Origin: PHAA01 sp022706565
Lineage (GTDB): Bacteria > Bacillota > Syntrophomonadia > Syntrophomonadales > Syntrophomonadaceae
Assembly: GCA_040769385.1 (NCBI GenBank)
Contig: JAXGLD010000002.1
Coordinates: forward strand, 633,815-697,814
DNA: 64,000 nucleotides
Direction: 5' to 3'
This document shows positions 1 to 9,137 of this stretch, piece by piece; position 1 is the first letter of the stretch; each line of letters opens with the position of its first letter. The position numbers and the translations under genes were made by a program. The notes beneath the pieces are model-generated. The model searched no databases. It saw nothing but the letters and a program-made list of their open reading frames with translations, and was not told the origin of the DNA.

Positions 1-1
1 C

Positions 2-196
2 ATCCATGCCATGGTTCTCTATTATACGATCATTATCGTCAGTCGGTATCTTCTGGGAACACCTGTCCTCGTCCAGCTGGCTGTGACATTTGTCGCTTGT
101 TCGCTGGGTAGCCTGGCCCTCGTTTACACCATAGATTACCTCAGAATACCGGGCCGTAACTATTTAATTGGAAAGATCTCGCTAGCCACAAAATAG
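2..196 (+). CDS. C-terminal fragment of a probable acyltransferase-3-like membrane protein
   Basis: The reading frame is open from the left edge, so only the last 65 or so residues are visible. They contain two hydrophobic segments (around VLYYTIIIVSRYL and LAVTFVACSLGSLALVYTI) followed by a short basic tail ending in TAG. An IH-x-LV start, a small polar gap and a final TM helix are typical of the C-terminal end of acyltransferase family 3 (OafA-like) proteins, but the piece is too short to be sure. It converges with citrate synthase on the other strand, with only two bases between the stop codons. Any multi-pass membrane protein with the same tail remains possible. Confidence 0.4.
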   Translation: MHAMVLYYTIIIVSRYLLGTPVLVQLAVTFVACSLGSLALVYTIDYLRIPGRNYLIGKISLATK

Positions 197-198
197 AC

Positions 199-1566
199 TC
201 ATCGCTCATGCAAGGCAATGTATGACTGGCGTTGGGCCACGCTCTTATAGGCTGGCCGGATGATTTTACCTGCATTGACCAATTCCTCGATACGGTGGGC
301 ACTCCAGCCCACTATTCTGGCAATGGCAAACAACGGTGTATATAACTCCTTGGGGATACCCAGCATTCTGTATACGAAACCCGAATAGAAATCGACATTG
401 GCGCTCACCCCTTTATATATGCGGCGTACCTTTCCAATAGCCTGGGGACCGATCCTTTCTACATTCGCATACAGGTTGAATTCAGCCTCGAATCCGTTCT
501 CTTTGGCCAATTGCTGAGCAGCGCCTTTCAGGATCAAGGCCCGGGGATCGGAAATAGAGTAGACCGCATGGCCCAAACCATATATCAGACCCTTTCGGTC
601 AAATACCTCGCCGTTGAGCATTTTGATTAGGTATGCTTCCAGCTCTTCCTCATCGTTCCAATCCTGGACATTGGCTTTAATATCCTCAAACATGGCCACA
701 ACCATGGCATTGGCTCCCCCATGACGGGGACCCTTCAGCGAACCCAAAGCCGCCCCTATCACCGAATAGGTGTCAGTACCCGATGATGTAACCACATGAG
801 TCACAAAGGTGGAATTATTGCCGCCTCCGTGCTCAGCATGAAGGACCAGGGCCAGATCGAGCAGACGAGCTTCAAGTCGGGTATACTTAGAGTCCGGTCG
901 CAGCATGTAAAGAATGTTTTCGGCGATTGAGAGTTCCGGTTGGGGGCTGTGGATAAATAGGCTTTTATCCTGGTGGTAGTAGGTATAAGCCTGGTATCCG
1001 TAAACTGCCAAAGATGGGAAGAAAGCGATCAGCTGCAGGCATTGCCTCAATACATTGTCAATGGAAATGCTGTCGGCATTATTATCATAACTGTATAGGG
1101 ACAAGACTCCCCTGGAAATTACATTCATCATATCCTTGCTGGGAGCCTTAAAGATGACATCCCGGACGAAACCAGCAGGCAGGTTATGATTCTCCGCCAA
1201 AAGATCCCTGAAGTTGGTCAATTCATTGGGGGTGGGCAGGCAGCCAAACAGCAACAGGTAGGCGGTCTCTTCAAAACCAAAACGATCCTCAGCCCAAAAA
1301 CCTTTGACCAGGTCATTAATATCGATGCCGCGGTACAACAGACGGCCCGGAACCGGGATCATCTCATTTTCATCGATGATGTATGAATGTACCTCTCCTA
1401 TTTCGGTTAAACCTACCAGTACCCCCATCCCATCTATGTCGCGCAGCCCGCGTTTGACAATATATTTATTATAGTATTCCTCATCTATTATGCTGCAGCT
1501 CTCTGCCTGAGCTGCCCATCTTTCGATCATCTTTTGTTGAGACTCGCTGGTGCTTGTGAAAACCAT
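199..1566 (-). CDS. gltA: Citrate synthase
   Basis: 455 residues, normal for a type I-like citrate/2-methylcitrate synthase. It condenses acetyl-CoA with oxaloacetate in the cytoplasm. All active-site blocks are present: HAEHGGGNNST at residues 243-253, GPRHGGAN at 279-286, GLGHAVY at 330-336 (catalytic His333) and the VDFYSG block with catalytic Asp392. The ATG start is preceded by an AGGAAAGGGGA ribosome binding site. It stands alone, with no aconitase or isocitrate dehydrogenase beside it, so in an anaerobe it may serve glutamate synthesis through an incomplete TCA branch (inference). Methylcitrate synthase activity cannot be excluded from sequence alone. Confidence 0.93.
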   Translation of the reverse strand: MVFTSTSESQQKMIERWAAQAESCSIIDEEYYNKYIVKRGLRDIDGMGVLVGLTEIGEVHSYIIDENEMIPVPGRLLYRGIDINDLVKGFWAEDRFGFEETAYLLLFGCLPTPNELTNFRDLLAENHNLPAGFVRDVIFKAPSKDMMNVISRGVLSLYSYDNNADSISIDNVLRQCLQLIAFFPSLAVYGYQAYTYYHQDKSLFIHSPQPELSIAENILYMLRPDSKYTRLEARLLDLALVLHAEHGGGNNSTFVTHVVTSSGTDTYSVIGAALGSLKGPRHGGANAMVVAMFEDIKANVQDWNDEEELEAYLIKMLNGEVFDRKGLIYGLGHAVYSISDPRALILKGAAQQLAKENGFEAEFNLYANVERIGPQAIGKVRRIYKGVSANVDFYSGFVYRMLGIPKELYTPLFAIARIVGWSAHRIEELVNAGKIIRPAYKSVAQRQSYIALHER

Positions 1567-1785
1567 ACCTTCCCCTTTCCTAGTTCAATCTCTATTTTAA
1601 TGTTACTGATACATTTTAATACTAACAGAAAAGCCCCCGCGGTTCATAGTTATCTGGCTATCTTGTAATATTTTACCACGTGCACATGGGTAGGGGATGC
1701 AAAAGGCCTCTAATTCTGCTTGGCAATTGCCGAATCGGCCTTTTCTCCCATGAATGTTGTTTTATAAGGAAGAATACATTTCTGA

Positions 1786-2079
1786 TATAATAGACACTGC
1801 AATTCTTGGCTAGGAGGAAACCATGAACAGGCACAGAAGTCTAATCCGGAGTCCTATATCACCCCGGATGACCCACCTGTATTCATACAGCATGGAACCC
1901 TGGACGATTGGGTCCCGGTCCAGCAGTCCATCGATTACGCCGCTGGGCTGAAACCAATACTAGCGGAAGACAAGGTGTATCTGGAGATAATTGACGGGGC
2001 CGGCCATGGCGGAAAGCCTTTCAACAATAGCCAAAATGTCTGCAAAGTCCTGGATTTCCTGGATCGAACCCTGAAGTAA
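1786..2079 (+). pseudogene. Remnant of an alpha/beta-hydrolase (BD-FAE-like esterase), C-terminal part
   Basis: An open frame with no plausible start encodes only the C-terminal third of an alpha/beta-hydrolase. Visible are LGG, the SNPESYITPDDPP strand, the HGTLDDWVP loop carrying the catalytic Asp region, and GAGHGG with the catalytic His, ending ...FLDRTLK before TAA. The nucleophile-elbow GxSxG portion is missing because a TGA lies just upstream at about 1783. The ATG at 1823 after a GGAGG is in another frame and does not lead into this sequence. The piece is therefore best read as a decayed gene, not a short functional enzyme. Confidence 0.6.
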
Positions 2080-2145
2080 CGACCGTTGGACAGCCTGACG
2101 GACAGGTTTTATAATTTCATCAAGAAGAGTATGTATTGACCACCG

Positions 2146-2721
2146 ATGGGGGGGCTGGAATTGGCAGCGCTGATCAATGTTATTATCGGGGTATCTCTGG
2201 CAGCTACCTGTGGATTTCGTATCTTTGTGCCGCTGCTGGTCATGGGTATCTCCGCCCGAGCCGGCTACCTGGATCTTGGTTCCGGCTTTCAGTGGATAGG
2301 GACCACTCCCGCCATAGTAGTACTTGCCATCGCAACGTTTATCGAGGTATTGGCCTATTTCTTCCCCTTCGTCGATAACCTGCTGATCTCCCTAAGTGCG
2401 CCGATCAGCGTCCTAGCTGGGATCCTGGTCTCGGCCGCGGTTATGACCGATATCAATCCCATGCTGCAGTGGGCCTTGGCTATTATCGCCGGAGGAGGAG
2501 CAGCAGCGGCCACCAACCTGGTCAGTAACGGCGTTCACCATAGTTCCACTGCGGTCAGCGCAGGTACCATAAACCCGGCAGTATCGACCATCGAGTCCGG
2601 CCTGGCCGTCTTGACCTCAATCCTGGCGGTAGTTGCGCCGTTGCTGGCAGTAATCTGCATTGTCACGGTAGTGTTCTTCATTCTAAAGGGATATAACCGT
2701 CTGAAACGAAGATGGGCTTGA
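2146..2721 (+). CDS. DUF4126 family membrane protein
   Basis: 191 residues, strongly hydrophobic, with about five membrane segments: residues 8-40 carrying AATCGFRIFVPLLVMG, 55-75, 85-102, 108-125 and the C-terminal 155-182. The N-terminal helix with the FRxFVPLLVMG pattern and the G-rich helix followed by TNLVSNGVHHSSTAVSAGTINP match the DUF4126 family, whose function is not established. The C-terminus is basic (KGYNRLKRRWA), consistent with a cytoplasmic tail. The gene sits alone between a pseudogene and a convergent gene. The start is the ATG at 2146; a weaker upstream frame at 2136 is a shadow. Confidence 0.8.
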   Translation: MGGLELAALINVIIGVSLAATCGFRIFVPLLVMGISARAGYLDLGSGFQWIGTTPAIVVLAIATFIEVLAYFFPFVDNLLISLSAPISVLAGILVSAAVMTDINPMLQWALAIIAGGGAAAATNLVSNGVHHSSTAVSAGTINPAVSTIESGLAVLTSILAVVAPLLAVICIVTVVFFILKGYNRLKRRWA

Positions 2722-2727
2722 GCACTC

Positions 2728-4980
2728 CTATTTCTTGATTACGGATAACTGGTTGATTTGGAAATCACCTTGGTGCCCTTCTATATTCAGCCGGAAGCGA
2801 CTCTCCCCGCTTTCCCCGCTGAATCTCCCCTCCCACTCCACCGGCAACACACCCTGGAACAAAACCGTCGGTCGTTCTTCCCTGTTGCGGGACAGGCGGC
2901 TGAACTTATACAAATCTTCATAAAGGCTGCGGCAAGCGGGGTCATCGCTCCGGGCCAGCTGATAGATGAGGTTGTAACTTTGGAAATAGGCTTTGAACCC
3001 TCCTGTCCACCCCTGTATTCGAGCCATGTCAAGATAGTCCATGACTATTGCCCGTCCGGTCGGTTCCAGCACGTTGTAGGGCAGTTCTATTTCCATTCCC
3101 ATCCTATATTCACGGGCTATTCTGGCAGCGCACTTGAGCCAATATTTAGGTGGGCGGCCCATAGGTTTGCGAAAGGCATGCGAAGGCTGCAGGGCTACCC
3201 CATCAAATCCAGCCCGGCAGAATTCTGTCATCCAGGTGGATGTGATTCCGGGAATGGCGAAGGATTTCAGTCCGTGCTGGCGACACAATCGAGGAAAGGC
3301 ATGCAGGACCGGATCATCATAGCTGCCTTGTTCAGTCATGTAATAAAAGCCCACCAGCTCCAGCCTGCGGTTTTCGGCCCTGTCCCATCGTCCAAGCAGT
3401 TCCTGCATCGCCCAGGTCAGGACCTCCACGCGCCGTCCGGGATCAGCCAGGGAGGTTCCTTTTTGGTCCCAATCGGTGCAGCGGGGATCGGGAACGGGCA
3501 AGGCCAGGACAACCTTGAGCCTGTACCGGGCCGCATCCCGGGGCATACAGCGGGCCATTTCAGCGGCACACGTATCAAGCGCGGTCAGATTGGCAGAGGA
3601 GTGAAAGTATTCATCGAAAAGGGCAATCCAATCTTCCTGGCGGGACGGAGGTCCTTCCAGGTCAGTTGCAAAGGCCCGTCCGTTGAGGAGAGGCGAATAC
3701 TGTGCCATCAGAAGGAAACCGTCCATAAATGGGTCCTCCATCTGACCCGAGGCACCAACATAACCTACCAATGGGCGCAGCTTGTCGGAATCGTAGCGGT
3801 GCACCCTTTGGCTTCCCTCCCCGCCCACGTACAGAAGGCAAAGATCATGGATACCTGCGGTTGCGTTGGTTCCCGCAGGCAGATAGCCCGGGTGGCTGCT
3901 GCCAGCCACTGAAATTCCGGTGACTGGCCGCATGGAATCAATGATGTGGGCGTGATGATAGCGAAGGCCTGCTCGGTCCAGCAACATTAGCCCTTGGTGC
4001 GAGAAACCCAGCCCGGAAACAGCGGCCTCCGGCCAGATGGTGAAAGCCTGCAGAAGTTTACCGCTCATATCGTAAAGTGACAACAGGTGGGATGAATCGC
4101 TTTGGCCGCCCGTCCGTACCACCCATAAGAACCGTCCATCGTAAGCCAGTGACCGAAAGGCACCCCGGCCTGAAAACAGCCCCCACAGTTTGTAATTATG
4201 ATTTCTTATCGCTCTGTAAATGCTGAGGGCTATCTGCCGGATACCTGCTGACACCAATGTCTTTTTGCGCAGGCGACATTGCTCAGTCAGCACCGCTCTG
4301 GCCACCTGCCCCACTCCTGCTGTACAAATCTGGATTTTGTAGATGACACCAGCCGGGTTCAAGCCCCAAACGTGTTCCGCGTCGTCTTCGGCCAGCGCCA
4401 CCAGGCAGACTGTCAAATCAACTCTGCTTATGTCGATGACCTTATAACCGGTCCGGTCAAAGGTCAGGATCAGGATGGCAGGCTGGTTATCTCCGCTCAA
4501 GGCTATTATCCTGTTTCCGCTGGCCGCCATCGATACAATCGGGCCCGGCAGCATCGTTTGGCTGGTTATGCTCAGGTTGGCGTTCAGCGCACTATCCAGA
4601 AACAGCAATCGGCTGTCCTTGACAGCGGCCAGCAATAGGGTGGGGTTCATTGGATGACGGCATATGCAGGTAATATCTGGAGATGGCAATGGCCGGCTGC
4701 CGGCCACAAAAATGTCCGAAACCGGCGGAATACCCGGCGGACTGGTTTCTAACTCGATCCAACCGGCCGGGCTGACCGTCTTCGCAGTCTTTAGCTGTCC
4801 CTTTAATTTCAACCCGATTGCGCTCGAATCAGGGGGCTTATCCAGACTCCCCCCCAACGAAAAGGCACCCTGACTCCAGCTTAAGGGCGGAGTGCCCTTC
4901 TGAATCCGGTGAAGCTCCTCCCGCCCCGCTGTCGGGGCGATATCGCAATAGATTTGTTCAAATTCAGTTTTCCTGCTCAA
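2728..4980 (-). CDS. DUF4855 domain protein with an N-terminal propeller-like region
   Basis: 750 residues. Residues about 90-390 show repeated short beta-strand units with spacing like a WD/YVTN-type propeller, for example DITCICRHPMNPTLLLAAVKD, FRSLAYDGRFLWVV and LGFSHQGLMLLDR. Residues about 410-700 match DUF4855: YVGASGQMEDPFMDGFLLM, LVGFYYMTEQ, GLKSFAIPG, an aromatic/acidic patch MGMEIELPYN, and GGFKAYFQSYN. DUF4855 proteins occur in Firmicutes and have no agreed function; the barrel-like strand order with conserved acidic residues suggests a glycoside-hydrolase-like fold (inference). No signal peptide is evident at the predicted start, which is odd if it acts outside the cell. Confidence 0.72.
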   Translation of the reverse strand: MSRKTEFEQIYCDIAPTAGREELHRIQKGTPPLSWSQGAFSLGGSLDKPPDSSAIGLKLKGQLKTAKTVSPAGWIELETSPPGIPPVSDIFVAGSRPLPSPDITCICRHPMNPTLLLAAVKDSRLLFLDSALNANLSITSQTMLPGPIVSMAASGNRIIALSGDNQPAILILTFDRTGYKVIDISRVDLTVCLVALAEDDAEHVWGLNPAGVIYKIQICTAGVGQVARAVLTEQCRLRKKTLVSAGIRQIALSIYRAIRNHNYKLWGLFSGRGAFRSLAYDGRFLWVVRTGGQSDSSHLLSLYDMSGKLLQAFTIWPEAAVSGLGFSHQGLMLLDRAGLRYHHAHIIDSMRPVTGISVAGSSHPGYLPAGTNATAGIHDLCLLYVGGEGSQRVHRYDSDKLRPLVGYVGASGQMEDPFMDGFLLMAQYSPLLNGRAFATDLEGPPSRQEDWIALFDEYFHSSANLTALDTCAAEMARCMPRDAARYRLKVVLALPVPDPRCTDWDQKGTSLADPGRRVEVLTWAMQELLGRWDRAENRRLELVGFYYMTEQGSYDDPVLHAFPRLCRQHGLKSFAIPGITSTWMTEFCRAGFDGVALQPSHAFRKPMGRPPKYWLKCAARIAREYRMGMEIELPYNVLEPTGRAIVMDYLDMARIQGWTGGFKAYFQSYNLIYQLARSDDPACRSLYEDLYKFSRLSRNREERPTVLFQGVLPVEWEGRFSGESGESRFRLNIEGHQGDFQINQLSVIKK

Positions 4981-5125
4981 TCATCGGTCCTCATGGTATG
5001 CTCCCTAAAACATCACGGCTCAATCTGGATAGACTATGGCTGAATCTTCAGGTTCCTACCTAATAATAATATGCACACCATAAATGGCGTAGACTCACCC
5101 ATTTCTGAAGTTCGTTTCATCTAAA

Positions 5126-5174
5126 TGAAAAGCCTCCCAATCAATGTCATTCTACATCAACCAGGAGGCTTTCA
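5126..5174. terminator. Inverted repeat downstream of the coiled-coil gene
   Basis: TGAAAAGCCTCC (5126-5137) pairs with GGAGGCTTTCA (5164-5174) with one bulged A and a 26-base loop. On the minus strand the second arm ends in CTTTTCATTT. It lies 75 bases beyond the stop of the 100-residue minus-strand gene and is a plausible but weak terminator. Confidence 0.4.
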
Positions 5175-5249
5175 TCCAAATAAAGGCCATAAATTATGTA
5201 ATGGCCATAAACCCTCGGTCTCTTCTCTTTCTCCAGCTAGATTCCCTTG

Positions 5250-5552
5250 TTAAGGTGTTTTTCCCTTCAATTCCTTAACCTTGTTTTCCGCCAGGTCCTT
5301 CAGTTGTTCAAGTTTCTCGCCACCTTGGTCAGCCAGTGCTTCTGCTTTGGCCTTAAGTTCCTTGGCCTTATCTCCGGAAATATATTGTTCTGCTTTGTCT
5401 TCGACTTGATCCTTGATGTCCCCGGCTTTGACCTTCAGTTCACCCGCCTTCTCTTCGGCGATATCCTTTAGTTCTTCAGCCTTTTCCATGGTTTCTCCAA
5501 TCACTTCTTTGGCCGCACCCATCATTTTGTCCAATTTGTCTTTAAACGCCAC
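5250..5552 (-). CDS. Small lysine/glutamate-rich coiled-coil protein (LEA/YtxH-like)
   Basis: 100 residues, almost entirely K, E, A, D and L in an 11-residue-like amphipathic pattern, for example KAEELKDIAEEKAGELKVKAGDIKD. There are no cysteines and only one Tyr, so one long helix or coiled coil is expected. Late-embryogenesis-abundant-like and CsbD/YtxH-like stress proteins have this composition. The ATG is followed by FKDKLDKMMGAAKE, like the N-terminus of such proteins. It stands alone with its own downstream inverted repeat. A desiccation or general stress role is an inference from composition only. Confidence 0.7.
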   Translation of the reverse strand: MAFKDKLDKMMGAAKEVIGETMEKAEELKDIAEEKAGELKVKAGDIKDQVEDKAEQYISGDKAKELKAKAEALADQGGEKLEQLKDLAENKVKELKGKTP

Positions 5553-5660
5553 CGCTCATACCACCTTTCCAATAAATTGAAGGTCTGACAGCAGTCCTTG
5601 GAACAATTATAACATGGTAGCCAGATGAGCATATAAGAACTAAACCAATCTTGACTATTT

Positions 5661-6656
5661 TTACCTGGCGATAAGCAATTCAGCTTTTTCGCCTACTTTG
5701 AGGGGCGTATCTGCAGGCAACCGAACCTTTATCTTCACGCTGTCCTTGTTTTTATTGGCGGTGGTTTGCATCTCTTTCGGAATATATTGGGCCTTGGCAT
5801 CTATAAAACTGATTATCCCAGTAGACTGTTCTGCTCCCCTTCTTATGGTTACTTCCTGTCCATAATTGATTGCAGCCAGATTGTCTTCCGGCAGATATGC
5901 TACCAGGACCTTTTCCGTATTCGACGCCACCTCAGCCAGGTTGTACCCAGGGGCTACAATATCGCCCAACCGGTAATTCTTGCTGATTATGATTCCATCA
6001 TTAACTGCCACGATTGTGAACTTGGCCAGGTCTTCCTGGGCTTGACGGATTTGGCTTTCGGACTGTTCCACATCTGCTTTGGCGGCATCGATCTTCTCCT
6101 GGCTAACCCCCTCGAGCAGCAAGGCCAATTGCTGCCGGGCATTGTCCAGTTGCAGCTGCTTGGATGTCTGGTCTATTTGGGCCACTTCCAATTGATAACG
6201 AGCTTCGTCAAAATCCGCCTGGGCTATTCCTCCTGCTTCAAACAAGCCCTGAGCCCGTTCATATGCATCCTGGGCTCGCTGCACAGCAATCATGGCGGCT
6301 GCAACTGCCTGCTCCGCCAGGGCAACATTGTTGCGTCCCTGCTCTATCTGTTCCGCTTCAGTGCCTTTTCTCAACTCGGCAAGGGTCGCTTTTTTCTTGG
6401 TCAGGGTGGCTTGCAGCTGCTCCAGCGCGTATCGCTGGTCACTGTCGTCTATCACTGCGATTATATCACCCCTTACAACTTCCTGTCCGAGCTCGATAGG
6501 CGACCTGGTTATTTTTCCGGCTACTTCACTGAAGTTGGAATAGATGGAAGTCTCCACCACTCCAGTCAGAACCAGATCTTTATTCTGCGGCCATGAGCAT
6601 CCGGCCGGAACAGCCATCACCAACAAGGCTAGCAACAACCCGCACAATCTTTTCAA
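5661..6656 (-). CDS. HlyD-family membrane fusion lipoprotein of an ABC exporter
   Basis: 331 residues. A signal peptide with lipobox VPAGC (Cys20) marks a lipoprotein anchored outside the membrane. Residues 35-75 form the first half of the lipoyl-like barrel (VAGKITRSPIELGQEVVRGDIIAVID), 80-200 a long alpha-helical hairpin rich in Q/A/E, and 205-330 the second barrel half and beta-domain (GIIISKNYRLGDIVAPGYNLAEV). This is the architecture of periplasmic-adaptor-like proteins (YhiI/YbhG type). It follows the permease gene by 20 bases in the same operon, so it most likely couples to that ABC-2 exporter. The substrate is unknown. Confidence 0.85.
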   Translation of the reverse strand: MKRLCGLLLALLVMAVPAGCSWPQNKDLVLTGVVETSIYSNFSEVAGKITRSPIELGQEVVRGDIIAVIDDSDQRYALEQLQATLTKKKATLAELRKGTEAEQIEQGRNNVALAEQAVAAAMIAVQRAQDAYERAQGLFEAGGIAQADFDEARYQLEVAQIDQTSKQLQLDNARQQLALLLEGVSQEKIDAAKADVEQSESQIRQAQEDLAKFTIVAVNDGIIISKNYRLGDIVAPGYNLAEVASNTEKVLVAYLPEDNLAAINYGQEVTIRRGAEQSTGIISFIDAKAQYIPKEMQTTANKNKDSVKIKVRLPADTPLKVGEKAELLIAR

Positions 6657-6676
6657 CAGATAGCCCCCTCACAATT

Positions 6677-7693
6677 TCATATCCGCCGGTATTTTTTAAG
6701 CAGCCGGGCATTTAGAGCCATGAAGAATACGCAAAATCCCGCAATCACAGCCAGATCGACAGCAATAACATCAATACCGGCGCCCTTAACCATGACCTTG
6801 GTCAAAGCATCGGTTACATAGTATAGAGGTACGGTCTTCTCTATGATCTCCAGCCACGAAGAAAGATCGAACAAGCCCGAGAAAAATATCTGGGGAATAA
6901 TGACGACGGGGATGAACTGCATCATCTGGAACTCGCTGTTGGCAGCGGTCGAGCACATGATTCCAAAGGTCAAGGCCACCATGGCGGCAAGCAAGATTAT
7001 CAGCAGTACCAGGACAAATGAGCCCACCAAAGCCAGGTCCAGAATGTAGATACTGAACCAGGATATCAAAAAAGATTGCAGCACCGTCACTGTCCCGAAT
7101 CCCATCACATAGCCTAGCACGATCTCCCATCGCTTGATCGGCATCGACAGCAGTTTCTCCAGGGTACCACTGGTCCGTTCCTGTAAAAAGGATATACCGG
7201 CTACCAAAAATGTGAAAAAGAAAACGATAAAGCCGATGTAAGCAGCTCCATATGTATCAAACATGGAAGAGTCTTCATAACTGTACAGGTATTCGACCTC
7301 GGCCTGCAGGTCGCTGCGGGCATTGCCGGCTCTTAGTCCGGCCACCTGCACGGCAGCCAGGGCTGCTCTTGTATCGCCAGTCTGGCTGCCGTCCACCTTT
7401 ACATACGCTTTGCCGCCGCTAACATTGATGAAAGCCACAATCTCCCCAGCTTCTAGAGCCTCTCGGGCTTGGCCTTCGGTCATCCTCATGACGATGACAT
7501 TGCTGGTTTCCATGCTTTCGCTAAAACCTGAAGGAGCATTGATTATAGCTACCGTGGGAGTACTGGTAGATGTTTCAAATATGTAGTACATCAAGGTCAG
7601 CATCAACAACGGTGCCGCCATCATAAGCGCCAGGGTGCGCTTGTCATGGCGGAGCTGGTGAAGTATACGGACTGCTAATGCTCTAGCTTTCAT
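6677..7693 (-). CDS. ABC-2 type exporter permease
   Basis: 338 residues with an N-terminal TM segment (LALMMAAPLLMLTLMYYIF), an extracellular domain of about 120 residues and five C-terminal TM segments between 155 and 330. The motif SFLQERTSGTLEKLLSMPIKRWEIVLGY is diagnostic for ABC-2 permeases (YbhS/YhhJ type). Its start overlaps the ATPase stop by 11 bases, indicating translational coupling, and the HlyD gene follows 20 bases downstream. The trio is a typical drug or lipid efflux system in anaerobic Firmicutes. Confidence 0.9.
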   Translation of the reverse strand: MKARALAVRILHQLRHDKRTLALMMAAPLLMLTLMYYIFETSTSTPTVAIINAPSGFSESMETSNVIVMRMTEGQAREALEAGEIVAFINVSGGKAYVKVDGSQTGDTRAALAAVQVAGLRAGNARSDLQAEVEYLYSYEDSSMFDTYGAAYIGFIVFFFTFLVAGISFLQERTSGTLEKLLSMPIKRWEIVLGYVMGFGTVTVLQSFLISWFSIYILDLALVGSFVLVLLIILLAAMVALTFGIMCSTAANSEFQMMQFIPVVIIPQIFFSGLFDLSSWLEIIEKTVPLYYVTDALTKVMVKGAGIDVIAVDLAVIAGFCVFFMALNARLLKKYRRI

Positions 7694-8423
7694 CGGCTTG
7701 ACTCCCGTACCTTATGAAGGCTTCCTCCAGGCTGCTGGCCCCGATGTCCGCCTGCAGATCGACTGCCGTACCCTGGGCGATTATCCGTCCCTCTCTCATC
7801 ATGGCCAACTGGTGGCATTTCTCCGCCTCATCCATCACATGAGTGGTCACCAGAATCGTTACTCCCCCCGCGCAGAGACGGTGGAGTTCCGCCCAGATGC
7901 TCTGCCGCAAGAGCGGGTCGATGCCTACCGTCGGTTCATCCAGAACCAACACCGGCGGATTGTGGAGAATGGCAATGGCCAGGGACAACCTCCTCTTCAT
8001 TCCGCCGGAATAAGCATAGACCGGCTTGCGGATATCGTCACCCAAACTCATCAGTCCCATGACTTCCGGTATTCTCCGTTTGAGATCAGACCTGTTCATA
8101 CCATATATCGAGCCAAAGAAGCTTAGATTCTCTTCCGCACTGAGGGAATTATATAGAGCATCGCCCTGGGCCATGTAACCTATCCTGCTCATAGTGGTCA
8201 GATCAGGCATCGAGGTGTCGAGGACACGGGCATGACCAGAATCAGCTTCCAGAATGCCCACCATGATCTTAACCATGGTGGTCTTTCCGCAGCCCGATGG
8301 TCCCAATAGACCATATATCCTGGCGAAGGGGATCTGCAGGTCGATATCTTTAAGGACGTGCTGTTGGCCGAAAGATTTGTTTATGCCACTAAGGTTTATG
8401 CAGGCTGCTGCCGTCTCCGTCAT
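7683..8423 (-). CDS. ABC exporter ATP-binding protein
   Basis: 246 residues from the ATG at 8423, which is preceded by a GGGGGG ribosome binding site; a longer frame to 8600 adds 59 non-family residues and is rejected. Walker A GPSGCGKTT is at 41-49, the Q-loop YMAQGD at 83-88, the signature YSGGMKRR at 138-145, Walker B VLVLDEP at 158-164, and the switch His in LVTTHVMDEAEKC. This is the CcmA/YbhF type that energises ABC-2 permeases. It is the first gene of the exporter operon. Confidence 0.92.
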   Translation of the reverse strand: MTETAAACINLSGINKSFGQQHVLKDIDLQIPFARIYGLLGPSGCGKTTMVKIMVGILEADSGHARVLDTSMPDLTTMSRIGYMAQGDALYNSLSAEENLSFFGSIYGMNRSDLKRRIPEVMGLMSLGDDIRKPVYAYSGGMKRRLSLAIAILHNPPVLVLDEPTVGIDPLLRQSIWAELHRLCAGGVTILVTTHVMDEAEKCHQLAMMREGRIIAQGTAVDLQADIGASSLEEAFIRYGSQADES

Positions 8424-8638
8424 CACACACCCCCCCTGTATCCACATACCCTGTTTCCGCCGCCCTAAACCGACCGAAAGCTGACGGGATTGCCTGACCA
8501 AGCATTGCTGGATATAATGGCCATATCTTAAGAAAGGAAAGACGCCTCTGTTTAAATGTCCTAATGCTACAACAGAAGCACCAGAGACGTCACCACTCAA
8601 AGTATGGTTATTGTATCAGAATATGGATGAAACCCTTC

Positions 8639-8900
8639 TAAGGTGTTTTAGTTAAGAGCCTGGCAGATTTCTGCCTGCTGTAGTGGATTAAGGTGATCGC
8701 AGCCGCCAAAGAGTCATCGATGGCCTGGTGACAAGATAATTCTGACATTCGCAGATGAGATGTGGAGTGAGCGGATTCATCACGAACTCGGATATGTTAG
8801 TCCCCACAAACGCCATGTTCGGGAAAGCATAGACCGTAATAGGAAGCAGCGATAAGTGTAAGCGTGATGAGTCCACCTTCAAGGGTGGCGAATGGTTCGA
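8639..8900 (-). pseudogene. Remnant of a DnaQ-like 3'-5' exonuclease
   Basis: On the minus strand two frames together read FVGTNISEFVMNPL (the exonuclease motif II block, normally FVgHNisFDlxFL) and then HQAIDDSLAAAITLI (the motif III block HxAxxDaxata). They end LLTKTP before a stop near 8639. The motif I start and most of the domain are missing and the frame is broken, so no functional product is expected. It lies at the edge of a decayed region. Confidence 0.5.
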
Positions 8901-9137
8901 AGCAGAGCGGATTACTTCCGGGGTGCTGCGTCGATAATCAGATATGACCTGAAGGAATCTGCGGAGTTATCAGCCTCCAGTCAGGCTCCGCAGGATCTGG
9001 CGCGGTGGGATGCCCCGAGTGGCTGGCCAGAGTTGTCAAACCATAGCCAATTTAAATTTATGGCCACATACCCGTTCATTCTGTCCATAACAATATATTT
9101 TACCTCATGCTGAAACCTAACACGAAGGAGGATCAGC

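Noticed and set aside
2758..3912. 384-residue plus-strand frame
   Set aside because: Antisense of the DUF4855 gene; no recognisable domains or ribosome binding site.
8424..8600. 59-residue N-terminal extension of the ABC ATPase
   Set aside because: No homology to ABC proteins; the ATG at 8423 has a strong GGGGGG site at good distance.
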